Part shown: piece after piece, positions 44,662 through 52,956 of the stretch
How the letters are laid out: each line of letters opens with the position of its first letter
Numbering within the stretch: the stretch's first letter is position 1
From: CAG-103 sp963627135
Lineage (GTDB): Bacteria > Bacillota > Clostridia > Oscillospirales > Oscillospiraceae
Reading direction: 5' to 3'
DNA: 64,000 nt
NCBI GenBank assembly: GCA_963627135.1
Contig: CAVFZY010000008.1
Span: 74,646-138,645 of the forward strand
Made by a program: the position numbers and the translations under genes
Notes under the pieces: generated by a model
What the model was told of the DNA's origin: nothing
Database searches by the model: none
The model's input: only the letters and a program-made list of their open reading frames with translations

Positions 44662-44993
44662 GGCCCTCTTTTTGATTTCGATAAAATGTGATTTCGTGCA
44701 AAAGGGTACCAAAAGGCGAGCACCAGAGAATCAATGAAAGGACCGGTGTCAGCACCTCTAAATAAATGCTGTCCAAGGCTCCCTTAGGACGTGAAAACTG
44801 AGAAGAAAACAGAAAGGCACAACACGCGCAAAGCTCCACGCAGTCTGTACCCATGCTGCACTCACGGCTTTTGATTTTCTTCACGGTCGCCGTCCTTTTC
44901 GGTTTCGGTTTTCTCGGTCCTCTGGGGATCGGATCCAGGACGCTTGACCGCGCTGCTTCTAAAGTGCATATCCTCAATTTTTCGAAGAAAACA
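44662..44993. other. intergenic stretch upstream of the pyr promoter
   Basis: About 330 bases between the pyr promoter and the terminator behind tRNA-Leu. I see no gene with a ribosome binding site, no long repeat and no clear RNA element. Confidence 0.5.
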
Positions 44994-45040
44994 AATGATC
45001 CGAACCTATCTCCCACGAGGAAGATCCGGTTCGGATCATT
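44994..45040 (-). terminator. terminator behind tRNA-Leu
   Basis: Perfect 13-base inverted repeat AATGATCCGAACC with its complement around a 21-base centre, followed on the minus strand by TTTGTTTTC. Confidence 0.7.
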
Positions 45041-45047
45041 CAGGTTT

Positions 45048-45130
45048 GGTGCGCCTGAAGGGACTCGAACCCACACGCTGAAAGCACGAGAACCTAAATC
45101 TCGCATGTCTACCAATTCCATCACAGGCGC
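45048..45130 (-). tRNA. tRNA-Leu (anticodon UAG)
   Basis: On the minus strand the acceptor arms GCGCCTG and CAGGCGC pair, the T arm carries GGTTCGAGTCC, the anticodon stem CGAGA/TCTCG holds the loop TTTAGGT (anticodon TAG), and CCA is encoded. The D arm contains AATTGGTAGAC. Reads leucine CUA-type codons. Confidence 0.93.
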
Positions 45131-45138
45131 AAACAGAA

Positions 45139-45299
45139 AGCGGCGGTGTTGGCCGCCGCTCATATGCCTCTTTTTTTGACACGGGGAGGTCCCCGAGGCG
45201 GAACTGATCGCTTGATCCGCAGATGCCATCCTATTTTCAACCGGCAGATGGGAGCCGGTGTGGAGCAAAACGCTGTATCCGCATGCCGTCACAGACGGT
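45139..45299 (-). ncRNA. candidate structured RNA or long leader upstream of tRNA-Leu
   Basis: A promoter-like site is followed on the minus strand by a row of hairpins: CCGTC/GACGG, ACCGGC/GCCGGT, GATC/GATC, CGGGGA/TCCCCG, and a last stem GCGGCGG/CCGCCGC (45159-45140) with TTTCTGTTT behind it. No protein frame with a ribosome binding site fits. It matches neither SRP RNA nor a 6S rod as far as I can judge. It could be an independent small RNA or the 5' part of the tRNA-Leu transcript. Confidence 0.3.
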
Positions 45300-45305
45300 G
45301 CATTT

Positions 45306-45334
45306 ATCTTACCACAGCCGCCGCCGCTTGGCAA
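45306..45334 (-). promoter_or_regulatory. promoter upstream of the candidate RNA and tRNA-Leu
   Basis: On the minus strand TTGCCA, 17 bases, TAAGAT. Confidence 0.5.
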
Positions 45335-45514
45335 GTAGGCAAACACAATTGCTGCGCAAAACTGTAGGTTTTTCAAACATGCTGGACACGATTCCTTTTT
45401 ACATAGTTACGTAATTGTAATTGTAAATATCGTTCTTGTTCATACATAGAGATATGTTTTCACTGCGCAAAACGGAATTTAGATGAATCACATGAAAAAT
45501 ATGTGGCAAGAGGG

Positions 45515-45542
45515 TTGACAAATCCGAAAATATCTGTATAAT
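45515..45542 (+). promoter_or_regulatory. promoter of tRNA-Gln
   Basis: TTGACA, 16 bases, TATAAT, ending 13 bases before the tRNA. Confidence 0.8.
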
Positions 45543-45555
45543 GTCATTTGTTCGT

Positions 45556-45629
45556 AGCGGAATTGTGTAATGGTAGCACACCGGACTCTGACTCCGTTTG
45601 TGAGGGTTCGAATCCTTCTTCCGCTGCCA
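45556..45629 (+). tRNA. tRNA-Gln (anticodon CUG)
   Basis: Acceptor arms AGCGGAA/TTCCGCT, anticodon stem CCGGA/TCCGT with loop CTCTGAC (anticodon CTG), T arm with GGTTCGAATCC and an encoded CCA. Substrate of the GlnRS at 12.8 kb. A terminator follows. Confidence 0.93.
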
Positions 45630-45632
45630 ACG

Positions 45633-45667
45633 AAAAGCACCCTCGTCGTTGACAAGGGTGCTTTTTT
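45633..45667 (+). terminator. terminator of tRNA-Gln
   Basis: AAAAGCACCCT pairs with AGGGTGCTTTT and is followed by Ts. Confidence 0.9.
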
Positions 45668-45690
45668 ATTGCATATTCCTGATATGCATG

Positions 45691-45726
45691 AAAAAAGCCT
45701 CTGTCGGCCGGCAGAGGCTTTTTTCG
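45691..45726. terminator. terminator of ireB
   Basis: AAAAAAGCCTCTG pairs with CAGAGGCTTTTTT; T runs on both strands. Confidence 0.88.
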
Positions 45727-45739
45727 TTTCGTACGCTGC

Positions 45740-45982
45740 TTATTTGTCCAGATAGCTGGTCAGCAGCTCCTGCAGCAGCTCGTCGCGGTCAAGGCGGCAG
45801 ATGAGGCTGCGGGCGTTGTTGTAGTTGGTGATATACGTCGGATCCTCCGAGAGGATGTAGCCGACGAGCTGGTTGATGGGGTTGTACCCTTTGACAACAA
45901 GGGAATGATACACGGAAGTGAGGATCTCCTTCATTTCTGTTTTGTTGTCGATCGCATTAAACCGTCTGGTCGCGTCTTCCAT
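45740..45982 (-). CDS. ireB: IreB family regulatory phosphoprotein (UPF0297)
   Basis: IreB is a small cytosolic protein phosphorylated by the PASTA kinase IreK in Enterococcus and linked to cephalosporin tolerance. The 80-residue product has the family core YNPINQLVGYILSEDPTYI. GGGAGGG lies before the ATG; 28 codons of upstream open frame lack a site and overlap the promoter. In many Firmicutes the gene is grouped with alaS and ruvX, but here it stands alone with its own promoter and terminator. Confidence 0.93.
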   Translation of the reverse strand: MEDATRRFNAIDNKTEMKEILTSVYHSLVVKGYNPINQLVGYILSEDPTYITNYNNARSLICRLDRDELLQELLTSYLDK

Positions 45983-46015
45983 GCGAAGCCCTCCCTTATA
46001 CAAGTTCTTGTGCTC

Positions 46016-46043
46016 ATTATACCAAAAAACACAAGACTGTAAA
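46016..46043 (-). promoter_or_regulatory. promoter of ireB
   Basis: On the minus strand TTTACA, 16 bases, TATAAT. Confidence 0.7.
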
Positions 46044-46113
46044 GTCAATTTCCCAACTGTTTTCAAAAAAAGTTCTGAAATATTTCTTAAAATATTCCAA
46101 ATCTCGACGTGGC

Positions 46114-48495
46114 TCAGCGAATGGTCGCGTTAAAGGCCTCCTTGAGCGCCTTCAGGACGCTCTGCATCGTCTCCTCGGCGTGGTCGTCGGTGAGCGTCTG
46201 GTCGTCGGCGCGCAGCGTCAGCGAGAAGGCAACGCTCTTGTAGCCGGCCGGGATCGGCGCGCCGGTGTATACGTCGAACAGCTCGCAGCCCTTGAGATAC
46301 TGCCCGCCGGCGGCGAGGATGCATGCTGAGAGCTTGGCGACCGGGATGTCCGCGCTGCAGACGATGGCGACGTCGCGCGTCACGGCCGGGAAGCGCGGCA
46401 GTGGCGTGTAGACCGGGGTCACGCCGCGGGCGGCGAGCATGCCGTCGAGCCGGAGTTCAGCCGTGTAGAGCTCCGCGTCCACGCCATAGTTTGTCGCGGC
46501 GAGCGGGTGGATCTGGCCGAGCACGCCCAGCAGTTTGCCGCCGGCATAGACCTGCGCGCAGCGGCCGGGGTGATAGGACGGGTTCTCGCTCTCTGCCTCG
46601 AACGTCACGTCCGCGATGCGCAGACCGGCGAGGATGCGCTCGACCGCGCCCTTGAGCTGGAAGAAGTCCATCCCGCCACCGTAGCCGCCGAGACACAGCA
46701 GCTTCGGCTCATCGGCTATGCCGTCCGGGCGGGCGAAGTAGACCTTGCCGATCTCGTAGAGGCGCACGGCCTTGTTGCGGTAATTATAGTTGCGCGTGAG
46801 GATCTCAAGCATGGACGGCAGGATGGTTGTGCGCATGATGGAGGTGTCCTCGCCGAGGGGGTTGAGGATCTTCATGGAATCACGCAGCGGGGAGTCCGCC
46901 GGCAGACGGATCTTGTCATAGTACGACGGGCTGATGAACGAGTAGGTAATGATCTCGCTGTAGCCGAGCGCACGGGCCATGGTGCCGATGCTGCGCTCCG
47001 CCTTCTGCGCGTCGGTATAGCCGCCGCTGGTGGTCTGGCCGCGCATGAGCGTGCAGGGGATGTTGTTGTAGCCGTAGAAGCGGGCGATCTCTTCGGCGAT
47101 GTCGGAATAGTGCTCCACGTCGCCGCGCCAGGACGGGACGATGATCGTGTCGCCGTCGAGCTCGAAGCCGAGCGCGAGCAGGATACGGCGCATTTCCGCC
47201 TCGGACACATCTGTGCCGAGCAGGCTGTTGACTTTGTCCGGCTCGAGCTTCACGGTCTTGGGCACGATGGGCTCGGGCAGCACGTCGATGGTGCCGCGCA
47301 TCACCTCGCCGCAGCCGAGCAGCTCCACGAGCTCGCACGCGCGATCGACCGCCGCAACGGTGTTCATCGGATCCAGACCCTTCTCGAAGCGGCCGGAGGC
47401 CTCCGTGCGCATGCCGAGCGCGGCGGCCGTGCGGCGGATGCTCGTGCCGTTGAAGTTTGCGCCCTCAAAGACGACCATGGCCGTGTCGCCGACGATCTCG
47501 GAGTTGGCACCGCCCATGACGCCGGCCACCGCGACGGGCTTTTCCTCGTCGCAGATGCACAGCATGTTCGGCGTGAGCTTACGCGCATTGCCGTCGAGCG
47601 TCTGGATGGTCTCGCCCTCGCGCGCGGTGCGCACGATGATCTGCTTGCCGCCGATGCACGAGAAGTCGAACGCGTGCATGGGCTGGCCGTATTCGAGCAT
47701 GACGTAGTTGGTAATGTCGACGATGTTGTTGATCGGGCGAACGCCACTGTTGCGCAGGCGCTCGCGCATCCACGCCGGGGACGGCGCGATCTTGACGTTG
47801 CGCACCATGCGCGCGGTGTAGCGCGGGCAGAGCGCCGGATCGTCGATGCGGATGCTGACATGATCATGAATGTCCTCGCCGCTGCCGGGAACATCGGGTG
47901 TGTGCAGCCGGAGGGGCTTGTCAAATGTCACGGCAGCCTCGCGCGCCAGCCCGATCACGGACAGGCAGTCCGGGCGGTTCGGCGTGATCTCAAACTCGAC
48001 CACGTGGTCGTCCATGCCGATGACGTCCGCAATGTCGTCGCCGGGCTTCACGCCGTTCTCCTGCATGACCCACAGGCCGTCCTCAATGGCATAGGGATAG
48101 TCATGCAGCGTCAGGCCGAGCTCCTTGAGCGAGCACATCATGCCGTTGGAGAGCTCTCCGCGCAGCATGCCAGCGTGGATCTCCTTGCCGTCGGGCAGGA
48201 GGGAGCCGTCGAGCGCGACGGGCACCATATCGCCGACCTTCTGGTTCTGCGCGCCAGTGACGATCTGCAGCGGCGCATCGCCGCCCACGTCGACCTGGCA
48301 GACCCACATGTGGTCGGAGTTCGTGTGGCGCACCATCTCCACGATGCGGCCCGCGACAACATTCTGAATGTTCTTGTGCAGGTCCGTGAACGTCTCCACC
48401 TTGGAGCCGGAGAGGGTCATTGCCTCGGAAAAGTCGTGGTCGGCCCAGGCCGAGCAGTCTACGAATTCATTGAGCCATTTTCTGCTTAAAATCAT
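46114..48495 (-). CDS. pheT: phenylalanyl-tRNA synthetase beta subunit
   Basis: Partner of PheS in the heterotetrameric class II synthetase that charges tRNA-Phe. The 793-residue protein has the N-terminal tRNA-binding EMAP-like domain, the B3/B4 editing domain, the B5 domain, the inactive synthetase core and the C-terminal anticodon-binding ferredoxin-like domain (last ~90 residues). It starts MILSRKWLNEFVD after GGAGAGG and lies 16 bases behind pheS. Length and domain order are normal. Confidence 0.97.
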   Translation of the reverse strand: MILSRKWLNEFVDCSAWADHDFSEAMTLSGSKVETFTDLHKNIQNVVAGRIVEMVRHTNSDHMWVCQVDVGGDAPLQIVTGAQNQKVGDMVPVALDGSLLPDGKEIHAGMLRGELSNGMMCSLKELGLTLHDYPYAIEDGLWVMQENGVKPGDDIADVIGMDDHVVEFEITPNRPDCLSVIGLAREAAVTFDKPLRLHTPDVPGSGEDIHDHVSIRIDDPALCPRYTARMVRNVKIAPSPAWMRERLRNSGVRPINNIVDITNYVMLEYGQPMHAFDFSCIGGKQIIVRTAREGETIQTLDGNARKLTPNMLCICDEEKPVAVAGVMGGANSEIVGDTAMVVFEGANFNGTSIRRTAAALGMRTEASGRFEKGLDPMNTVAAVDRACELVELLGCGEVMRGTIDVLPEPIVPKTVKLEPDKVNSLLGTDVSEAEMRRILLALGFELDGDTIIVPSWRGDVEHYSDIAEEIARFYGYNNIPCTLMRGQTTSGGYTDAQKAERSIGTMARALGYSEIITYSFISPSYYDKIRLPADSPLRDSMKILNPLGEDTSIMRTTILPSMLEILTRNYNYRNKAVRLYEIGKVYFARPDGIADEPKLLCLGGYGGGMDFFQLKGAVERILAGLRIADVTFEAESENPSYHPGRCAQVYAGGKLLGVLGQIHPLAATNYGVDAELYTAELRLDGMLAARGVTPVYTPLPRFPAVTRDVAIVCSADIPVAKLSACILAAGGQYLKGCELFDVYTGAPIPAGYKSVAFSLTLRADDQTLTDDHAEETMQSVLKALKEAFNATIR

Positions 48496-48511
48496 GGTAG
48501 CCTCTCCTTTC

Positions 48512-49537
48512 TCAGAACTGCTGCAGGAAGCGCACGTCGTTTTCGAAGATCAGGCGCAGGTCGCTGATCTTGAACCGGCGCATCGCCAGACGCTCCAGAC
48601 CCATGCCGAAGGCCCAGCCGGAGTAGACGTCCGTGTCGATGCCGCAGCCATCAAGCACCTTCGGGTGGATCATGCCGGCTCCGAGGATCTCAATCCAGCC
48701 CTCACCCTTGCAGGTGGGGCAGCCCTTGCCGCCGCACTTGTGGCACTGCACGTCCATCTCGCAGCTCGGCTCGGTGAACGGGAAGTGGTGCGGGCGGAAG
48801 CGGGTGACGGTGTTCTCACCGTAGAGCTTTTTGACGAGTGTGTTGAGCGTGCCCTTCAGGTCCGCCATCGTGACGCCCTTGTCGATGACCATGCCCTCGA
48901 TCTGGTGGAACATGGGCGAGTGCGTGGCGTCTACCTCGTCCTTGCGGTAGACACGGCCGGGGGCGACCATGCGGATCGGCAGCGGCTTGCTCTCCATGGC
49001 GCGCACCTGCATCGGGGAGGTCTGTGTGCGCAGGAGGATGCTGCTGTCCTCGGTCAGATAGAACGTGTCCGACCACTCGCGGGCGGGGTGGCCCTCGCTG
49101 GTGTTGAGCTTTGTGAAGTTATATTCGGCCTCTTCGATCTCGGGGCCCTCGAGGATCTCAAAGCCCATACCGACGAAGATGTCCTTGATCTCATCGAGCA
49201 CGATATACATCGGGTGCTGGTGGCCGAGCTCCGGCGCCTTGCCGGGCATGGTCACATCGAGCGTCTCCGCCTTGAGGCGCATCTCAAGCATACGCGCGTT
49301 GAGCGCCTCGCGGCGCTGGTCGAGCGCGTCCTCGAGTTCGCTGCGCACCTGGTTTGCCAGTTGGCCCATGGCTGGGCGCTCCTCCGCCGACAGGCGGCCC
49401 ATCTGCTTGAGGATGGCGGTCAGCTCACCTTTTTTGCCGAGGTACTTCACGCGCAGGTTTTCCAGCGCGGTGATGTCGTCCGCCTGCAAAATGGCGGCGA
49501 CGGAAGCCTCGCGCAGCTTCTGCAGCATTTCTTTCAT
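48512..49537 (-). CDS. pheS: phenylalanyl-tRNA synthetase alpha subunit
   Basis: Catalytic subunit that activates phenylalanine. The 341-residue protein has an N-terminal coiled coil, class II motif 2 region (FHQIEGMVIDKG, FRPHHFPFTEPSCEMD) and motif 3 (GWAFGMGLERLAM). GGAGGAG precedes the ATG. Four Cys in CHKCGGKGCPTC form a probable zinc knuckle in the insertion, a feature seen in a subset of PheS proteins. It is the first gene of pheST, controlled by a T-box. Confidence 0.97.
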   Translation of the reverse strand: MKEMLQKLREASVAAILQADDITALENLRVKYLGKKGELTAILKQMGRLSAEERPAMGQLANQVRSELEDALDQRREALNARMLEMRLKAETLDVTMPGKAPELGHQHPMYIVLDEIKDIFVGMGFEILEGPEIEEAEYNFTKLNTSEGHPAREWSDTFYLTEDSSILLRTQTSPMQVRAMESKPLPIRMVAPGRVYRKDEVDATHSPMFHQIEGMVIDKGVTMADLKGTLNTLVKKLYGENTVTRFRPHHFPFTEPSCEMDVQCHKCGGKGCPTCKGEGWIEILGAGMIHPKVLDGCGIDTDVYSGWAFGMGLERLAMRRFKISDLRLIFENDVRFLQQF

Positions 49538-49599
49538 GCAAACAACTCCTCCGTTGCAAGATTTTCATGGTTCGTTGCGTTTCTTGCCGGATCGCGGAC

Positions 49600-49836
49600 A
49601 AAAAAAAGATCCTCCCGTCCCGCATACAGGGACGAAAGGAAACTTCCGCGGTACCACCCGAATTCGGCGCGCGCGCCGCACTCTGTGCGCGGTAACGGGC
49701 GGACCCGCCGGGGATTGGCCGGAGCTCACGGGCGAACAAAGCACGTTTCTCGCAGGACGCTCTCAGCCGACGGCATCCCTCTCTGGTGCGGAACCTTGGT
49801 ACTATTTTCCCGATCCAAGCAATAAACTCAATAACA
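49600..49836 (-). promoter_or_regulatory. T-box riboswitch of pheST
   Basis: The minus strand carries the T-box core CGGGTGGTACCGCGG (49660-49646), an upstream stem I region with AGAGAGGG, and a terminator with an 11-12 base stem (CCTTTCGTCCC/GGGACGGGAGG) ending in eight Ts. Uncharged tRNA pairs with the T-box and stabilises the antiterminator. The specifier codon should be a Phe codon from the context; a TTC is present in the 5' part but I could not fold stem I with certainty. Confidence 0.92.
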
Positions 49837-49842
49837 AAGCTA

Positions 49843-49871
49843 TTTATACCACACTTTGCGCCACAAATCAA
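49843..49871 (-). promoter_or_regulatory. promoter of pheST
   Basis: On the minus strand TTGATT, 17 bases, TATAAA. Confidence 0.65.
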
Positions 49872-49890
49872 TGTGAAAGGGGAAGAAAAT

Positions 49891-49919
49891 TTGACGCGTC
49901 GCGCCAAAAACGTTATAAT
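49891..49919 (+). promoter_or_regulatory. promoter of the NAD(P)HX dehydratase gene
   Basis: TTGACG, 17 bases, TATAAT. Confidence 0.75.
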
Positions 49920-49961
49920 GATCGGAGAAAAATTACCCCTTTTCCGTCCGGGAGGCAGATC

Positions 49962-50810
49962 ATGCATCGCATTGCACCCTGCGCGCCGTATTTGCCGCGG
50001 CGCGTGTCCGATACCAACAAATACGACTACGGCCGCGTGCTCATCGTCGGCGGCTGCGTCGGCTATACCGGCGCGCCGACGCTGTGCGCCCGAGCGGCCC
50101 TGCGCTGCGGCGCCGGACTGGTGTCCGTCGGCGTGCCGGAGGCGATCTATGCCGTCACCGCCGTGAAAAACGACGAGGCGATGCCGTTCCCGCTGCCGTC
50201 GGCAGAGGGAAAGCTGGCGCGTGATGCCTTGCCGGAGCTGCTCGCGCGGCTGCAAAAGAGCGACGTGTGCGTGCTCGGTCCCGGTCTGGGGCGCAGTGAT
50301 GCACTCACGGCGCTGGTGCAGGCGGTCGTTGTACTGTCCGGCACGCCGCTCGTGCTCGATGCCGACGCGCTCTTTGCCGTCGCGCAGGACGTGACGGTGC
50401 TCAAGCGCGCCCGCGCGCCCATCGTGCTCACGCCGCACGACGGGGAATTTTCCCGTCTGGCCGGGCCGGATGGAACCGACAGGGCAGAGGCGGTGTCTGA
50501 TTTTACCGTCCGGCACGGCTGTACGGTCGTGCGCAAGGGGCCGGAGACGGTCTGCGCGTTCCCGGACGGGGACGCGGCGGTGCTGCGCGTCGGCAATCCC
50601 GGTATGGCCAAGGGCGGCAGCGGCGATGTGCTGGCGGGGATGCTCGGCGCGCTATTGTGCCAAATGCCCGTGCGCGACGCGGTGCAGACCGCTGTCTGGC
50701 TGCACGGCCGGGCGGGCGACCTCTGCGCCGGGCGTATGGGCGAATATGCGATGAACCCGACCGATGTGATCGCGGCCCTGCCGGAGGTCACAAAACCCAT
50801 CATCCGATAG
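49962..50810 (+). CDS. nnrD: ADP-dependent NAD(P)H-hydrate dehydratase
   Basis: Repairs hydrated NAD(P)H using ADP or ATP. The 282-residue ribokinase-like protein has GRVLIVGGCVGYTGAP near the N-terminus, LTPHDGEFSRL in the middle and the family motif NPGMAKGGSGDVLAG. The N-terminal epimerase domain (NnrE) that is fused in many bacteria is absent. GGGAGG lies eight bases before the ATG. The lipoprotein gene follows after eight bases and alr overlaps that, so repair and alanine racemase form one transcript. Confidence 0.93.
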   Translation: MHRIAPCAPYLPRRVSDTNKYDYGRVLIVGGCVGYTGAPTLCARAALRCGAGLVSVGVPEAIYAVTAVKNDEAMPFPLPSAEGKLARDALPELLARLQKSDVCVLGPGLGRSDALTALVQAVVVLSGTPLVLDADALFAVAQDVTVLKRARAPIVLTPHDGEFSRLAGPDGTDRAEAVSDFTVRHGCTVVRKGPETVCAFPDGDAAVLRVGNPGMAKGGSGDVLAGMLGALLCQMPVRDAVQTAVWLHGRAGDLCAGRMGEYAMNPTDVIAALPEVTKPIIR

Positions 50811-50818
50811 GAGGCAGT

Positions 50819-51421
50819 ATGCAGCGCAAAGCGATCGCTGCACTGATGATAAGCCTGCTGCTGTTGTCCGCGTGCGGACACGGCGCGGGAGAGCAGACAT
50901 TTGAAGCCTTTCGTGACACGCTCACGGATCAGCTTGTCACCGTGACGGCACAGGTGCGCGTCCAGCGCGGCGACACAGTCACGGACTATACGCTCACCTG
51001 TCAGGAGCTGCCGGACGGCTATGACATCACGGTCACGGCGCCGGAACAGGCGGCCGGTGTCACGGCGCATTTGCGCGGCGGGGCGAGCACGCTCGCCTTT
51101 GACGACATCATCCTGCCGGCGGGCGACCTCAACGGCGCGGGCCTGACGCCGCTGACGGCGCTGCCCTATGTGGTGGAGGCCATCCGCAGCGGCTATGTCG
51201 ACCTGACGTGGACGGAGGACGGGCTGCAGGTCGTGCAGCTCATCACGGACGATTGCACCGCCGTGCGCCTGTATCTGGACGGCACGGTGCCGCAGTGCGC
51301 GGAGCTGTCGGTCGATGACACGCTCTGTCTGCGCTGCACTATAGAAAACTGGAATCTGGAACAAGGAAGTACGAACGATGAATCGCAAGATCAGAACCTG
51401 GGTAGAGATCAGTCTCAATGA
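50819..51421 (+). CDS. putative lipoprotein, unknown function
   Basis: A 200-residue product with a short charged N-terminus, a Leu-rich core and the lipobox LLSACG. The mature part alternates beta-like stretches (TVTAQVRVQRG, YDITVTAPE, DLTWTEDG) and resembles small outer-surface lipoproteins of clostridia that precede alr. GAGGCAG lies before the ATG. The last 44 bases overlap the alr gene in another frame. The function is not recognised. Confidence 0.78.
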   Translation: MQRKAIAALMISLLLLSACGHGAGEQTFEAFRDTLTDQLVTVTAQVRVQRGDTVTDYTLTCQELPDGYDITVTAPEQAAGVTAHLRGGASTLAFDDIILPAGDLNGAGLTPLTALPYVVEAIRSGYVDLTWTEDGLQVVQLITDDCTAVRLYLDGTVPQCAELSVDDTLCLRCTIENWNLEQGSTNDESQDQNLGRDQSQ

Positions 51422-52493
51422 TCTGGAACATAATTATCGCGAGATCAGCAGCCGCCTGCCGGATGGCTGCCAGATGCTCGGCGTCTGCAAGGCCAATGCC
51501 TATGGCCACGGTGCGGTGCGCGTGGCGCAGCGGCTGCAGCGGGCGGGCTGCCAGTGGGTGGCCGTCAACTGCTATGACGAGGCCGAGGAGCTGCGCGCCG
51601 CCGGTGTGACGATGAATATCCTGCTGCTCGGTCCGCAGTCGGCGCACATTGCAGTCGACCTGGCCACGCTCGGCGTGACGCAGACGGTCGGCAGCATCGA
51701 ATATGCGCGCGAGCTCAACCGCTTTCTCGCCGGCACCGGTCTGCGGCTGGACGCGCACATGAAGCTCGAGACCGGCATGGGCCGCACCGGCTTTGATGTG
51801 CACGACGACAGCCACCTTGACGAGATGATCGAGGCGCTCTCGCTGCCGCATCTGAACTTCACGGGCGTGTTTACGCACTTTGCCGTCTCGGACGCCAACG
51901 GCGACCCGTACACGCAGCTGCAGTTTTCGCGCTTTATGCACGCGATCGAGCGCATGGAGCAGGCGACCGGCCACCACTTCGCCATCCGCCATTGCGCCAA
52001 CAGCGGCGCTGTGATCAACGATCCCGAGATGCACCTCGACATGGTGCGCCCTGGTCTGCTGCTCTACGGTGTGTTTCCGGCCAAGGAGACCGGCGGGCTC
52101 GACCTGCGCCCGGCCATGTCGCTCTACAGCCGCGTGTCCGAGGTGACGCACCACCATACGGGCGACACGATCAGTTACGGCCGCACGTTCACCTGCCCGC
52201 GCGATATGCGCCTGGCCGTGCTGCCGGTCGGTTACGCCGACGGGCTGCTGCGCAGCCTCTCCGGCAAGGGCGATGTGCTGCTGCACGGCAAGCGCGCGCC
52301 CCAGGTCGGCCGCATCTGCATGGATATGTGCATGGTCGATGTCACGGACATCCCCGAGGTGCAGCCCGGCGACGTGGCCACGATCTTCGGCCGCGATCTC
52401 TCGGTGGCCGAGCAGGCAGACAAGGCCGGCACCATCCCGTATGAGCTGCTGTGTGCCATGAGTCAGCGCGTGCAGCGCGTTTACATCGACTGA
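51378..52493 (+). CDS. alr: alanine racemase
   Basis: PLP enzyme that makes D-alanine for peptidoglycan. The 371-residue protein has the cofactor lysine Lys38 in VCKANAYGHG, the second catalytic residue Tyr267 in ISYGRTF, and GRICMDMCMVD near the C-terminus. AAGGAAG lies before the ATG. It starts inside the 3' end of the lipoprotein gene. mazF follows after 82 bases, a neighbourhood also known from Bacillus, where an antitoxin gene lies in between. Confidence 0.97.
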   Translation: MNRKIRTWVEISLNDLEHNYREISSRLPDGCQMLGVCKANAYGHGAVRVAQRLQRAGCQWVAVNCYDEAEELRAAGVTMNILLLGPQSAHIAVDLATLGVTQTVGSIEYARELNRFLAGTGLRLDAHMKLETGMGRTGFDVHDDSHLDEMIEALSLPHLNFTGVFTHFAVSDANGDPYTQLQFSRFMHAIERMEQATGHHFAIRHCANSGAVINDPEMHLDMVRPGLLLYGVFPAKETGGLDLRPAMSLYSRVSEVTHHHTGDTISYGRTFTCPRDMRLAVLPVGYADGLLRSLSGKGDVLLHGKRAPQVGRICMDMCMVDVTDIPEVQPGDVATIFGRDLSVAEQADKAGTIPYELLCAMSQRVQRVYID

Positions 52494-52507
52494 AGTATAA
52501 ATTCCGC

Positions 52508-52566
52508 TCCGATGGCGAAAATAACTGTGCCCCTACATATCGACTGGGGCAAATATTCCATCGGAG
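52508..52566 (+). promoter_or_regulatory. hairpin over the mazF ribosome binding site
   Basis: TCCGATGG (52508-52515) pairs with CCATCGGA (52558-52565), and inside it TGCCCC (52528) pairs with GGGGCA (52546). The right arm contains most of the GGAG ribosome binding site of mazF. Confidence 0.55.
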
Positions 52567-52575
52567 ATGAAATCT

Positions 52576-52926
52576 ATGAATCCAGTTCGACGCGGAGACA
52601 TCTATTATGCCGACCTCAGTCCGGTGATCGGCAGTGAGCAGGGCGGTATGCGCCCCGTGCTCATCATTCAAAACGATACCGGCAACCGCCACAGCCCGAC
52701 GGTGATCGCCGCTGCGATCACGTCGCAGACCGGCAAGGCCAACCTGCCCACACACATTTCGCTTGCGGCGCGCAGCTGCGGCCTGACGCGCGACAGCGTG
52801 ATCCTGCTCGAGCAGGTGCGCACGCTCGATAAATCGCGCCTGCGCGAGCGCATGGGCCGCCTGGACGAGCCTGCGATGCATCAGGTGGACAACGCGATCG
52901 CCGTGAGCTTTGGCCTGCCGCAGTAA
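52576..52926 (+). CDS. mazF: MazF/PemK-family endoribonuclease toxin
   Basis: Sequence-specific mRNA-cleaving toxin of type II toxin-antitoxin systems. The 116-residue protein has the family blocks RRGDIYYADLSPVIGSEQGG, RPVLIIQND with the conserved Arg, AAITSQ with the conserved Thr, and DSVILLEQVRTLDKSRL. The ATG at 52576 lies nine bases behind GGAG; an ATG three codons earlier is too close to it. No antitoxin gene fits in the 82-base gap behind alr, and the gene after it is an exported protein. The missing partner is the odd point. Confidence 0.92.
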   Translation: MNPVRRGDIYYADLSPVIGSEQGGMRPVLIIQNDTGNRHSPTVIAAAITSQTGKANLPTHISLAARSCGLTRDSVILLEQVRTLDKSRLRERMGRLDEPAMHQVDNAIAVSFGLPQ

Positions 52927-52956
52927 ACACCCATGCTACCAAACGGAGGGACGGTT

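Noticed and set aside
44603..45376. Upstream extension of the pyrC open frame
   Set aside because: It passes through the pyr promoter and the tRNA-Leu gene; the GTG at 44602 has the ribosome binding site.
46507..48489. A 660-codon plus-strand open frame
   Set aside because: Mirror frame of pheT; His/Ala/Arg-rich, no motifs and no start signals.
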